Below are positions 16,877-26,097 of a stretch of DNA of 43,161 bases, piece by piece; within the stretch, counting starts at the first letter, position 1, and every line of letters begins with the position of its first letter. The position numbers were made by a program, and so were the translations under genes. Source of the DNA: Alphaproteobacteria bacterium (GTDB lineage Bacteria; Pseudomonadota; Alphaproteobacteria; Rhodobacterales; Rhodobacteraceae); assembly GCA_030148665.1 (NCBI GenBank), contig JASBSZ010000042.1, positions 1 to 43,161 on the forward strand. Reading direction: 5' to 3'. The notes below the pieces were generated by a model. The model saw nothing but the letters and a program-made list of their open reading frames with translations. It was not told the DNA's origin and ran no database searches.

Positions 16877-18262
16877 ATGAAGAGGTTTCTGACCGCCGCC
16901 GTTGTCGGCCTTTCCATTATCATGCCATCGCCGGTTCCGGCCAAGGTGCCGGCATCGAAGGCTGAAATCACCCTCAGCTTTGCCCCCGTGGTGCACAAGT
17001 CGGCACCAGCGGTCGTGAACATATATGCCAAGCGAATCATAGCATCGCAGCCCAGCCCCTTTGCCAACGATCCCTTCTTTTCCGAATTTTTCCGAAATTT
17101 CGGCCGCCCGGCGCCGCGGGTGCAGCAGTCGCTGGGCTCGGGGGTGATCCTTTCGTCAGACGGGTTGGTCGTTTCGAACTATCATGTGGTGGGCGAGGCA
17201 ACCCAGATCAGGGTTGCGCTGAACGACCGGCGTGAATTCGACGCCAAGGTCCTGCTGGCCGACAAGACCGCCGATCTGGCCGTGCTGAAGCTGATCGGAG
17301 CACGCAACCTGCCCACGCTCAGCCTCAGGCCCTCGTCCGAAATCGAGGTGGGCGATCTGGTTCTGGCGATCGGCAACCCCTTTGGCGTGGGCCAGACGGT
17401 ATCCAGCGGCATCATCTCGGGCCTCGCGCGCTCGGGCGGGGCGGTGGGCAATACGCGCGCATATTTCATTCAGACCGATGCGCCCATCAACCCCGGCAAC
17501 TCGGGCGGGGCGCTGGTTGACATGACGGGCGCTCTGGTCGGGATCAACACGTCGATACTGACGCGTTCGGGCGGGTCGAACGGCATCGGGTTTGCCATTC
17601 CCTCGGATCTGGTCGCGGCCTTTCTGAAACAGGCCGAAGCCGGCAACAGGAAATTCATCCGCCCCTGGGCGGGCCTGATCGGGCAGATGGTCGACAGCAA
17701 CCTTGCCGAGGGGCTGAATCTGGATCGTCCCGAGGGCATGGTTGTCGTGCAGATGCATCCCCAGAGCCCCTTTGCAAAGGCTGGTATCCGGCAAGGAGAC
17801 ATCATCGTCGGTTTCAACGGTCAGCCGGTGAACGGTCCGGCCGAGTTGCTGTATCACATGTCGGTGGCAGGTGTCGGCGCCAAGGCGAAGATCACCTTTT
17901 TCAGGAACGGCAGGAAACAGACGGCAGTCGTGCGCATGAAACAGGCCCCCGATCGGCCACCGCGCGACAAGACCCTGATCACGGGCCAGAGCCCGTTTGC
18001 CGGGCTGACCGTGGCCCGTATCAACCCGGCGGTCATTTCCGAAATGGGCCTGCCCATGACGGCTGACGGCGTCGTCGTGGTGTCCGCGCGAGGGATTGGC
18101 GCGAATATCGGCTTTCGCCGGGGGGATATAGTGAAAGAGGTCAACGGTCAGAGGGTGGAAACACCCGCCGATCTGCGCCGTGCGGCCCGTATGCGCGCGC
18201 GCATCTGGACCATTACCGTCATGCGCAACGGTCAGCTTCTGACCATGCGCCTGAGGGGATGA
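16877..18262 (+). CDS. degP: Periplasmic HtrA/Deg-type serine protease
   Basis: This is a trypsin-like protease for protein quality control in the periplasm, 461 residues long. It starts with a signal peptide (about residues 1-22, hydrophobic LTAAVVGLSIIM, ending near PVPA). The catalytic triad is H103 (NYHVV), D133 (TADLAVL) and S209 (GNSGG). Two PDZ domains follow, roughly residues 260-355 and 375-460. The ATG at 16877 is preferred over a GTG at 16865 because GAGGGTAGCC precedes it and the signal peptide then has a proper basic n-region. Its stop overlaps the rarA start, so the two are coupled. DegP versus DegQ cannot be decided. Confidence 0.93.
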   Translation: MKRFLTAAVVGLSIIMPSPVPAKVPASKAEITLSFAPVVHKSAPAVVNIYAKRIIASQPSPFANDPFFSEFFRNFGRPAPRVQQSLGSGVILSSDGLVVSNYHVVGEATQIRVALNDRREFDAKVLLADKTADLAVLKLIGARNLPTLSLRPSSEIEVGDLVLAIGNPFGVGQTVSSGIISGLARSGGAVGNTRAYFIQTDAPINPGNSGGALVDMTGALVGINTSILTRSGGSNGIGFAIPSDLVAAFLKQAEAGNRKFIRPWAGLIGQMVDSNLAEGLNLDRPEGMVVVQMHPQSPFAKAGIRQGDIIVGFNGQPVNGPAELLYHMSVAGVGAKAKITFFRNGRKQTAVVRMKQAPDRPPRDKTLITGQSPFAGLTVARINPAVISEMGLPMTADGVVVVSARGIGANIGFRRGDIVKEVNGQRVETPADLRRAARMRARIWTITVMRNGQLLTMRLRG

Positions 18263-19641
18263 TGGCGGATCTCTTTGATCAACCCACCGGCAGATCCACC
18301 GGGCAGGGCGACGACAGCGCCGCCCACCGCCCGCTTGCCGACCGTCTGCGTCCGCGCAGCCTTTCCCAGGTGATCGGTCAGCAACACATCCTGGGCCCCG
18401 ATGGTCCGCTGGCCGCCATGTTGGCCGCAAACGCTCTGTCGAACATCGTGTTCTGGGGGCCGCCGGGGGTCGGCAAGACGACGATCGCGCGCCTTCTGGC
18501 GGATGAAACCGACCTGGCATTTGTCCAGATCAGCGCGATCTTTACCGGCGTGCCCGAGCTGCGCAAGGTGTTCGAGGCCGCGCGTCTGCGGCGCCAGAAC
18601 GGCAAGGGCACCCTGTTGTTCGTCGATGAAATCCATCGGTTCAACAAGGCCCAGCAAGACGGATTTCTGCCCCATATGGAGGACGGCACCATCGTTCTGG
18701 TCGGGGCGACGACCGAAAACCCGTCATTCGAACTGAACGCCGCGCTGCTGTCACGCGCGCAGGTCATGGTGCTTGAGCGGCTCAGGCCCGGCGAACTCGA
18801 ACTGCTGTGCCAGCGCGCGGAGTCCGAAATGGGCGTGCCGGTTCCGGTGACCGCCGAGGCACGCGAGCAGCTGCTGGAAATGGCCGATGGCGACGGGCGC
18901 GCGCTGCTGAATCTGCTGGAACAGATCTTTGCGTGGAAACCGGATCAACCCCTGTCACCGGACGAACTGTCGCAACGTCTGTCACGCCGGGCTCCGAAAT
19001 ACGACAAGTCGGGCGATGAACATTACAACCTGATTTCGGCATTGCACAAATCGGTGCGCGGTTCCGACCCGGATGCGGCGCTGTACTGGTTCGCCCGGAT
19101 GCTGGAGGGCGGTGAGGACCCCCGTTATCTGGCGCGTCGTATCACCCGCATGGCCGTCGAGGATATCGGCCTCGCCGATCCGGGGGCACAGGCGCTGTGT
19201 GTCCATGCCTGGGAGGTCTATGAACGGCTTGGCAGCCCCGAAGGTGAGCTGGCTCTTGCGCAGGCCGTCATCTATCTGGCGCTTGCCCCCAAATCCAACG
19301 CCGCATATTCGGCATACAAGGCCGCCCAGGCCGCGGCGCGGCAACATGGCTCCGAGCCGCCACCCAGCCATATACTGAATGCCCCGACCGACCTGATGAA
19401 ACAGCTGGGCCACGGCGCGGGCTATGTCTATGACCATGACGCCGAGGATGGCTTTTCCGGGCAGAACTATTTCCCCGAGGGCATGGCGAGGGGTGTCTTT
19501 TACGTACCTCCCGAGCGCGGCCATGAGCGCGAGTTGAAAAAGAGGCTCGATTATTTCGTCAAGTTGCGCGCGCGACGGGCGCGTGGGCCTGGGTCAAAGT
19601 CAGGGCCTGGGTCCGGGTCGGGCGGATCAGGGCGTGCTTGA
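18259..19641 (+). CDS. rarA: Replication-associated recombination protein A (AAA+ ATPase)
   Basis: RarA (MgsA) is related to clamp-loader subunits and acts at stalled replication forks. The protein is 460 residues with Walker A GPPGVGKT (67-74) and Walker B LLFVDEIH (119-126), followed by the MgsA C-terminal region (SALHKSVRGSDPDAALYWFARML). The last 18 or so residues are a Gly/Ser/Pro/Arg tail encoded by low-complexity repeats of GGGCCTGGGTC, unlike the conserved end of the family. The start overlaps the stop of the protease gene. Confidence 0.94.
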   Translation: MMADLFDQPTGRSTGQGDDSAAHRPLADRLRPRSLSQVIGQQHILGPDGPLAAMLAANALSNIVFWGPPGVGKTTIARLLADETDLAFVQISAIFTGVPELRKVFEAARLRRQNGKGTLLFVDEIHRFNKAQQDGFLPHMEDGTIVLVGATTENPSFELNAALLSRAQVMVLERLRPGELELLCQRAESEMGVPVPVTAEAREQLLEMADGDGRALLNLLEQIFAWKPDQPLSPDELSQRLSRRAPKYDKSGDEHYNLISALHKSVRGSDPDAALYWFARMLEGGEDPRYLARRITRMAVEDIGLADPGAQALCVHAWEVYERLGSPEGELALAQAVIYLALAPKSNAAYSAYKAAQAAARQHGSEPPPSHILNAPTDLMKQLGHGAGYVYDHDAEDGFSGQNYFPEGMARGVFYVPPERGHERELKKRLDYFVKLRARRARGPGSKSGPGSGSGGSGRA

Positions 19642-19698
19642 CAAAGCTGCGCGGTTGAGTCCTTTGCGGGGCTGGCGCGAAAAACACGGAAACTGGAA

Positions 19699-20082
19699 AT
19701 GATCTGGACGATACTTCAAGTGGGCCTTGGCGGCGCCCTCGGCGCGATCGGGCGTTACACGACCGGTCTGGCGGCGGCGCGGGTGCTGGGCAATGGATTT
19801 CCCTTTGGCACCTTTGCGGCCAATGTGATTGGCTCGTTCATCATGGGGGTGGCCTATGTTTTCCTGATGACGCGCGATGAACAGATATCGCCCCTGGTTC
19901 CGCTGATCATGACCGGCTTTCTGGGGGGGTATACAACCTTTTCGGCCTTTTCGCTGGACCTGTGGTCGTTGATCGATCAGGAGCGGCTGATTGCCGCCGC
20001 GCTCTATTTCGGGGGGTCGATCGGCGTTGCCTTTGTCGCGCTGGTGGGCGGTATCCTAATGGCGCGCGGCCTGATCGGATGA
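19699..20082 (+). CDS. crcB: Fluoride ion channel/exporter CrcB (Fluc)
   Basis: This is a small four-helix membrane protein that works as an antiparallel dimer to expel fluoride. At 127 residues it has the family motifs GGALGAIGRY, FAANVIGSFIMG and GFLGGYTTFSAFSLD, the last holding the phenylalanines that line the pore. No fluoride riboswitch is evident in the 57-base upstream gap. It overlaps the following pseudouridine synthase gene by 4 bases. Confidence 0.95.
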   Translation: MIWTILQVGLGGALGAIGRYTTGLAAARVLGNGFPFGTFAANVIGSFIMGVAYVFLMTRDEQISPLVPLIMTGFLGGYTTFSAFSLDLWSLIDQERLIAAALYFGGSIGVAFVALVGGILMARGLIG

Positions 20083-21125
20083 AAAGGGTTCAACTGATCG
20101 AGGTGGCGGCAGACGACGCCGGCATGCGGCTGGACCGCTGGCTCAGGCGGCGCTTTCCGCAGCTTGGGCAGGGGCGCATCGAAAAGATGTGTCGCAAGGG
20201 CGAGCTGCGCATCAATGGCGGGCGGGTCAAGGCCGCAACAAGGCTGGACACGGGGCAGACGGTGCGTGTGCCGCCCCTGCCCGAGGGGCCGGCCCCGACA
20301 GTGGCCCCGAAAACGCAGGATATCAGCCCCGAAGACGCAAGGATGATCCGCGAGGCCGTGATCTGGCGCGATGACGACATCATCGCGATTAACAAGCCCG
20401 CGGGTCTGCCGGTACAGGGCGGCTCGGGCCACAGGCGCCATGTCGACGGGCTGGCCGAGGCGTTGAAATTCGGACTCGACGAAAAGCCCCGGCTAGTGCA
20501 TCGGCTGGACAAGGATACCTCGGGCATCCTGCTGTTGGCACGCAATGGTCGCGCCGCCCGCGGCCTGACCCGGGCATTTGCAGCGCGCACCACGCGCAAG
20601 ATCTATTGGGCGGTCGTCGCCGGTGTGCCCTCGCCGCGCATGGGGACGATCCGTTTCGGTCTGGTCAAGGCACCGGGGCACGGGCCGCATGGGGCGGGCG
20701 AACGCATGATCTGCCTGCACCCCGATCAGGTGGCCGGCCATGACGGCGCCAGGCACGCGACCTCGGATTACGCGGTGCTGGAAACCGCCGGTCGTCGTGC
20801 GTCCTGGGTTGCCCTGGTCCCGGTTACCGGGCGAACCCATCAGCTGCGCGCCCATATGGCCGAGATCGGCCACCCCATCATCGGCGATGGAAAATACGGC
20901 ACCAACCGCCAGACGAACGAGGGCGACGGCTGGGGCGCACAGCTGGGCGGAGACGTCAGCCGCAAGCTGCACCTGCATGCGCGGATGCTGTCGTTTTCCC
21001 ATCCCGTCACGGGCAACAGGCTGACCCTGGTTGCGCCCCTGCCGCCGCACATGCGCAAGACATGGGAACTGTTCGCCTGGGACGAGCGCGATGTTCCCGC
21101 GGATCCGTTCGACGAGGCCGACTGA
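20079..21125 (+). CDS. rluC: RluC-type 23S rRNA pseudouridine synthase
   Basis: The enzyme isomerises specific uridines of rRNA. The protein is 348 residues, with an N-terminal S4 RNA-binding domain (about 15-65, around MRLDRWLRRRFPQLGQGRIE) and the RsuA/RluA catalytic domain with D144 in HRLDKDTSGILLLAR. The ATG at 20079 overlaps the crcB stop (ATGA) and fits the family start better than the upstream frame opening at 19962. The precise target uridines are inferred only by family. Confidence 0.9.
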   Translation: MKRVQLIEVAADDAGMRLDRWLRRRFPQLGQGRIEKMCRKGELRINGGRVKAATRLDTGQTVRVPPLPEGPAPTVAPKTQDISPEDARMIREAVIWRDDDIIAINKPAGLPVQGGSGHRRHVDGLAEALKFGLDEKPRLVHRLDKDTSGILLLARNGRAARGLTRAFAARTTRKIYWAVVAGVPSPRMGTIRFGLVKAPGHGPHGAGERMICLHPDQVAGHDGARHATSDYAVLETAGRRASWVALVPVTGRTHQLRAHMAEIGHPIIGDGKYGTNRQTNEGDGWGAQLGGDVSRKLHLHARMLSFSHPVTGNRLTLVAPLPPHMRKTWELFAWDERDVPADPFDEAD

Positions 21126-21128
21126 ACC

Positions 21129-21842
21129 ATGTTTCCCCCGTCAGGAAAGCGATTCTGGAAAGATGTCACGACCGACGTGCAAGAGGCCGGTCATGCGGTG
21201 CTGCTGGATGGCCGCCCCCTGCGTACACCTGCCGGGACGTTGATCGTCTTGCCGACGCCCGCGCTCGCGCAGGCGGTCGCTGACGAGTGGCGCGCGGTCG
21301 AGGACAGGATCGACCCGGCGTTGATGCCAATGACGCGCCGGGCCAATGCCGCGCTCGACCGGGTGCGCGTGCAACGTGCCGAGGTCGTCGAGATGCTGAC
21401 CGAATACGCGGACAGCGATCTGACCTGTTATCGCGCCCTTCACCCCGAGGGGCTGGTCGCGCGACAGAGCGAGGCCTGGGATCCGCTGCTCGAATGGCTC
21501 GTCCGCCGTCACGGGGTGCGCCTGCAACCCCGCCGGGGGGTGATACACGACCCGCAGGACAAGGCGGCGATTGCGCGTCTGGCCGAGATTGTCGATGCGA
21601 TGGGGGTCTTTTCCCTGACCGCCTTTCACGACCTTGTTACATTGTCGGGTTCGCTGGTGATCGGCCTTGCGGCTATCGACGGTCATGCCCCGATCGACCG
21701 GTTGTGGACATTGTCGCGCGTCGATGAGACCTGGCAGGAACAGTTCTGGGGAGTCGACGACGAGGCCGCCGCCGCTGCCCGGTACAAGTTCGGCGAGTTT
21801 TCGGACGCGTTTCGATTCCATGAATTGTCTCAAATGAATTGA
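21129..21842 (+). CDS. ATP12-family F1-ATPase assembly chaperone
   Basis: The protein is 237 residues and belongs to the ATP12 family, which in mitochondria and alphaproteobacteria assists the alpha subunit of F1-ATPase. Typical features are the N-terminal KRFWKDVT...LLDGRPLRTPAG, the central YADSDLTCYRA and the C-terminal KFGEFSDAFRFHELS. It follows the rluC gene by 3 bases. In relatives a HAD-type hydrolase often lies between these two genes; none is present here. Confidence 0.92.
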   Translation: MFPPSGKRFWKDVTTDVQEAGHAVLLDGRPLRTPAGTLIVLPTPALAQAVADEWRAVEDRIDPALMPMTRRANAALDRVRVQRAEVVEMLTEYADSDLTCYRALHPEGLVARQSEAWDPLLEWLVRRHGVRLQPRRGVIHDPQDKAAIARLAEIVDAMGVFSLTAFHDLVTLSGSLVIGLAAIDGHAPIDRLWTLSRVDETWQEQFWGVDDEAAAAARYKFGEFSDAFRFHELSQMN

Positions 21843-21888
21843 AATCACGCTTTCCCGGCCGGTTTCGGCGGGCCTGGGCGGGGCATGA

Positions 21889-22095
21889 TTCCGTAACGGA
21901 ACAACCCTTCCGCGCAATATTGTTAATCAACCCCGAAACGAATCACTTTTCCTTCGTTGACTAGCCGTCAACCTGCAAAAGTTCCCTTGACCTGATGATA
22001 AAGATTTGAACAAACTCACCGTCACCGAGGGTTTTTACCCTGGGTAATTTCAGAGACCGGCCATTGTGGTCGGAAAACCGCCCTTTCCGGGGCGG
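21889..22095. promoter_or_regulatory. Dyad-rich control region upstream of bztA
   Basis: The 273-base gap between the ATP12 gene and bztA contains three short inverted repeats: TTCCGTaACGGAA (21889-21901), GTTGACtagccGTCAAC (21957-21973) and TTACCCtGGGTAA (22035-22047). A leader hairpin CCGCCC/GGGCGG follows at 22078-22095. TTGACT at 21958 or TTGACC at 21988 could be -35 elements, but I find no convincing -10 partner. These are candidate operators for nitrogen or amino-acid control; the regulator is unknown. Confidence 0.4.
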
Positions 22096-22115
22096 ACCAT
22101 CAGGAAGAGGTAAAC

Positions 22116-23132
22116 ATGAAAAAATCCGTATTTCTCGGCGCGCTGACGGTGGCTGGCTTTGCAGCCGCGGTAGCGTCTGCCGGTACCCTTGACGATGTGA
22201 AGGCGAAAGGCTTCCTCCAGTGTGGCGTTTCGACCGGCCTCGTCGGTTTCGCCGCCCCCGACGCAAACGGTAACTGGAGCGGCTTTGACGTATCGGTCTG
22301 CCGTGCCGTTGCTGCCGCCGTCCTGGGCGATCCGCAGGCTGTCAAGTTCACCCCCACCACCGGCAAGACCCGCTTTACCGCACTTGCCTCGGGCGAAATC
22401 GACATGCTGGCCCGGAACACGACCTGGACCTTCACCCGTGACGTTGACCTGAAGTTCACCTTTGACGGCATCAACTATTACGACGGTCAGGGCTTCATGG
22501 TTCCGAAATCGCTGGGCGTGACCTCGGCCAAGGAACTCGACGGCGCGACCGTCTGCATCCAGACCGGCACCACGACCGAGCTGAACCTGGCTGACTATTT
22601 CCGCTCGAACAACATGAACTACGAGCCGGTTCCCATCGAAACCAACGCCGAGGCGCGCCAGCAGTTCCTGGCCGGTGCCTGCGACGTGTACACGACCGAC
22701 CGTTCGGGCCTAGCCGCGACCCGCGCGACCTTTGAAAACCCCGACAACTATGTCGTTCTGCCCGAAGTCATCTCGAAAGAGCCGCTCGGCCCGCTCACCC
22801 GTCAGGGTGACGAGCAGTGGTCCGACATTGTCCGCTGGACCCTGAACGCGCTGGTCTCGGCCGAAGAGCTGGGCATCACCTCGGCCAATATCGACGAGTT
22901 GAGGAAGGGTACCAACAACCCCGAGATCAACCGTATCCTAGGCACCGAGGGCAACCTGGGCGCCATGTTCGGTCTCGACAAGGATTGGGCCTACCGCGCC
23001 ATCAAGGCAGGCGGCAACTATGGCGAGCTGTTCGAGAAGTATCTTGGCGAGAAAACCTCGATCGGCCTGTCGCGCGGCCTGAACGCGCTGTGGGAAAACG
23101 GTGGCCTCCAGTACTCGCCCCCGTTCCGTTGA
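22116..23132 (+). CDS. bztA: Amino-acid ABC transporter periplasmic binding protein (BztA/AapJ)
   Basis: This is the periplasmic receptor of a polar amino-acid importer of the Bzt/Aap family (Glu, Gln, Asp, Asn or broader L-amino acids). The protein is 338 residues, with a signal peptide of about 22 residues (MKKSVFLGALTVAGF... cleaved near ASA-GT). The solute-binding domain carries the family strings LQCGVSTGLVGFAAPD and IDMLARNTTWT. The C-terminus GLQYSPPFR is characteristic of the family. It is the first gene of bztABCD; a stable hairpin follows it and probably protects its mRNA so that it is made in excess. Confidence 0.93.
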   Translation: MKKSVFLGALTVAGFAAAVASAGTLDDVKAKGFLQCGVSTGLVGFAAPDANGNWSGFDVSVCRAVAAAVLGDPQAVKFTPTTGKTRFTALASGEIDMLARNTTWTFTRDVDLKFTFDGINYYDGQGFMVPKSLGVTSAKELDGATVCIQTGTTTELNLADYFRSNNMNYEPVPIETNAEARQQFLAGACDVYTTDRSGLAATRATFENPDNYVVLPEVISKEPLGPLTRQGDEQWSDIVRWTLNALVSAEELGITSANIDELRKGTNNPEINRILGTEGNLGAMFGLDKDWAYRAIKAGGNYGELFEKYLGEKTSIGLSRGLNALWENGGLQYSPPFR

Positions 23133-23142
23133 CATGATCTTT

Positions 23143-23173
23143 CTTATGGGCGCGGCAAGACCGCGCCCATAAG
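23143..23173 (+). other. Long perfect hairpin between bztA and bztB
   Basis: CTTATGGGCGCGG (23143-23155) pairs perfectly with CCGCGCCCATAAG (23161-23173) around the 5-base loop CAAGA. The following bases are TCATTTG, not a T-run, so it is more likely a 3'-end stabiliser or attenuator than a full terminator. Such hairpins behind binding-protein genes commonly raise their level relative to the permeases. Confidence 0.7.
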
Positions 23174-23294
23174 TCATTTGTCGGCCGGAATCCGGACCGC
23201 AGGACCCGTGGACAAGATGAAAATGGTCCGCGCATCCGAGTTCTAGCAATCACCCAAATTCGTCTCTTAGACCGACTCCAGGGGGACGCCACCC

Positions 23295-24515
23295 ATGTCT
23301 GTCACACCTGACGCGGTACCGCAGAAAACGTTTCGGCTGAGCATGCTGATCTACGATACGCGGTATCGCTCACTCACCATCCAGATCGTCACGCTGATGA
23401 TTTTCATGCTGGGGGCTGCCTGGCTGATCAGCAATGCCGTGTCAAACCTGGCTGCTCTTGGCAAGCCGATCCAGTTCTCGTTCCTGTGGGATCCGGCCGG
23501 GTATGACATCAACCAGAAGCTCATCCCGTACAACAACCAGATGTCGCATGGCCGCGCTGCCATCGTCGGATTGCTCAACACCCTGCTGGTGGCCTTTCTG
23601 GGCTGTTTCGTTGCCACCATACTGGGGGTGATCATCGGGGTTCTGCGCCTGTCGAAAAACTGGCTGGTCGCACGCCTGATGACCGTCTATATCGAGGTCT
23701 TTCGCAATGTTCCGATCCTGCTGTGGATCATCTTTGCGATGTCGATCTTCATCGAGATCTTTCCTAAGCCCAACGAATTCCGCGGCGCCAATGCCAATGC
23801 CTCGATGAGCCTGTGGGGCACCACCGCCTTTACCAACCGTGGCACCTACATACCCAAGCCGGTGTTCAATGACGGCGCGCTGTGGGTCGGGATCACCTTT
23901 GTCCTGTCGCTGGTGGCAATCTGGGCGTTCCGCCGCTGGGCCCATGCCCGGCAAGAGGCCACGGGCCAGATCCTGCCCGTTTTCTGGATCAGCCTGGGCA
24001 TTTTCTTCATCCCGTCGATTGTTGTCTACATGATCATCGGCGCTCCGATCACGCTGGATTATCCGGTACTCAAGGGCTTCAACTTCAAGGGCGGGCTGCA
24101 TCTGCGCAATTCGCTGATCTCTCTGTGGCTGGCTCTGGCGCTGTATACGGCGGCCTTCATGGCCGAGATCGTGCGTGCCGGCATCATGTCGGTTTCCCAC
24201 GGCCAGACCGAGGCCGCCTATGCGCTGGGCCTCAGGCCGGGCCGTACCATGCAGCTGGTCATCCTGCCGCAGGCGCTGCGGGTCATCATCCCGCCGCTGA
24301 TTTCGGAATATCTGAACCTGACCAAGAACTCGTCGCTGGCAATCGCCGTGGGGTACATGGACATCACGGGCACCCTGGGTGGCATCACGCTGAACCAGAC
24401 GGGGCGCGAGCTGGAGTCGATCCTGCTGTTGATGCTGATCTATCTGGGCATCTCGCTGTCGATCTCGTCGGTGATGAACTGGTACAACTCCAAAGTAAAA
24501 CTGAAGGAGCGTTGA
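23295..24515 (+). CDS. bztB: Amino-acid ABC transporter permease (BztB/AapQ)
   Basis: This is an inner-membrane permease of the His/Glu/Gln type, 406 residues. Several transmembrane segments are visible, including one near residues 30-50 and one near 95-120 (GLLNTLLVAFLGCFVATILGV). The EAA loop that contacts the ATPase is TEAAYALGLRPGRTMQLVILPQALR at about residues 305-329. It lies one base before bztC, so the two permeases are translated together and presumably pair in the transporter. Confidence 0.93.
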   Translation: MSVTPDAVPQKTFRLSMLIYDTRYRSLTIQIVTLMIFMLGAAWLISNAVSNLAALGKPIQFSFLWDPAGYDINQKLIPYNNQMSHGRAAIVGLLNTLLVAFLGCFVATILGVIIGVLRLSKNWLVARLMTVYIEVFRNVPILLWIIFAMSIFIEIFPKPNEFRGANANASMSLWGTTAFTNRGTYIPKPVFNDGALWVGITFVLSLVAIWAFRRWAHARQEATGQILPVFWISLGIFFIPSIVVYMIIGAPITLDYPVLKGFNFKGGLHLRNSLISLWLALALYTAAFMAEIVRAGIMSVSHGQTEAAYALGLRPGRTMQLVILPQALRVIIPPLISEYLNLTKNSSLAIAVGYMDITGTLGGITLNQTGRELESILLLMLIYLGISLSISSVMNWYNSKVKLKER

Positions 24516-24516
24516 C

Positions 24517-26085
24517 ATGTCGGATCTTTCCTATGTCCGCACCGAGATACTGCCCGAAAAGGACCCCCCCGTTACCGAGGTGGGAATCATCGGATGGATG
24601 CGTCAGAACCTGTTTGACGGCTGGTTCAACGCGACCCTCACCATCGTTTCCGTTGCGGTTCTCTATTCCATCATTTCGGCGATGTTGCCGTGGTTCCTGC
24701 ACGGTGTCTGGAATGCCGGGTCGCTGAACGAATGTCGCAGCATCATCAAGGCCGAATACGGCCCCGATGCAACCGGAGCCTGCTGGGGGGTGATCAAGGA
24801 ACGCGGATCGCAGCTGATGTACGGCTTTTATCCGCGCGAACTGCGCTGGCGGATCGATCTTTCGTTCCTGCTGATGCTGGCCGCGCTGGCGCCGGTTCTG
24901 TTCAGCAACCTGCCGCGCAAGATGCTGTGGTTCTCGGCGGTCTATCCGTTCATCGGTTACTGGCTGCTGTGGGGCGGCTCGGTCTGGGGCCCGATCATGG
25001 TTCTGGCTGGCGTCGTACTGGCTGCCGTGGCCTTCTCGGTTCTTCTGCGTGTCAGCAGTGCGCTGGTGGCGGTGATTGCGGCAATATTCGTGCCGATCCT
25101 GTGGTGGACATTTTCCTTCACGGATATTTCGATGTCGCTGCAATCGTTAGCTTCGGTGCCTGGGTTGGCGGCAAATGGAATTGGGATACTTGCGGCGGTG
25201 GCGGTATTTGTCTCTCTTAGAAATCGTGTTGATATCGCGGCTTCTTTGGCTCTGTCCGTCGCCTTGTTTGCTGCTTGGTGGGCGCTAGTTTCGCCAATCC
25301 TGACTTTCCGGATCACCATTCTTATGGGGCAACAGCTCTCGACAATTGGCGGGCTTGAATTTCTTGCTGGTGCAGCAAAAGGAGAGTCAACTTTAGTTGG
25401 CTTAATCCACAGCGCGATCCCGCTTTCCATCGAGCCGGTCGAAAGCTCGAAATTCGGGGGATTCACGCTGTCCGTGACGGTCGGTCTGACCGGGATCGTG
25501 GCGTCGCTTCCCATCGGTATCCTGCTGGCGCTGGGTCGGCAGGCCGACATGTTTATCGTCAAGCGCCTGTCGATCGGGTTCATCGAGTTCATCCGTGGCG
25601 TGCCGCTGATCACGCTGCTGTTCGTTGCGCACCTGCTGCTGAACTACTTCATGCCGCCGGGGACGCATTTCGCGCTGTTGCTGAGGGTGATCATCATGGT
25701 CACGCTGTTTGCCTCGGCCTATCTTGCCGAGGTGATCAGGGGCGGGCTGGCCTCGCTGCCCAAGGGGCAGTATGAGGCGGCTGATGCGCTGGGCCTGGAT
25801 TACTGGAAATCCATGCGCCTGATCATTCTGCCGCAGGCGCTCAAGGTTTCGATCCCCGGTATCGTTCAGACCTTCATCGGCCTGTTCAAGGATACGACGC
25901 TGGTCTACATCATCGGCCTGATGGATCCGCTGGGACTGTTGCAGGCCATTCGCGCCGACGAAAACTGGAACGGCATCATCTGGGAACTGTACGGCTTTAT
26001 CGGGGCTGTATTCTTCCTCTTTTGCTTTGCGATGTCGCGCTACTCGATGTATCTGGAGCGCAAGCTTCAGACCGGGCACAGATAA
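24517..26085 (+). CDS. bztC: Amino-acid ABC transporter permease (BztC/AapM), with composition patch
   Basis: This is the second permease of the transporter, 522 residues. The longer N-terminal half carries several extra membrane segments before the conserved permease core, as in BztC. The EAA loop is YEAADALGLDYWKSMRLIILPQALK at about residues 417-441. Codons from about 25141 to 25410 (residues 209-298) use A/T-ending codons such as TTA, AGA, GCA and GCT, which are rare elsewhere in the window; by my count 25141-25380 is about 52% G+C against 60-65% in flanking lines. The reading frame is intact through the patch. Confidence 0.92.
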   Translation: MSDLSYVRTEILPEKDPPVTEVGIIGWMRQNLFDGWFNATLTIVSVAVLYSIISAMLPWFLHGVWNAGSLNECRSIIKAEYGPDATGACWGVIKERGSQLMYGFYPRELRWRIDLSFLLMLAALAPVLFSNLPRKMLWFSAVYPFIGYWLLWGGSVWGPIMVLAGVVLAAVAFSVLLRVSSALVAVIAAIFVPILWWTFSFTDISMSLQSLASVPGLAANGIGILAAVAVFVSLRNRVDIAASLALSVALFAAWWALVSPILTFRITILMGQQLSTIGGLEFLAGAAKGESTLVGLIHSAIPLSIEPVESSKFGGFTLSVTVGLTGIVASLPIGILLALGRQADMFIVKRLSIGFIEFIRGVPLITLLFVAHLLLNYFMPPGTHFALLLRVIIMVTLFASAYLAEVIRGGLASLPKGQYEAADALGLDYWKSMRLIILPQALKVSIPGIVQTFIGLFKDTTLVYIIGLMDPLGLLQAIRADENWNGIIWELYGFIGAVFFLFCFAMSRYSMYLERKLQTGHR

Positions 26086-26097
26086 GGAACAAACTTC

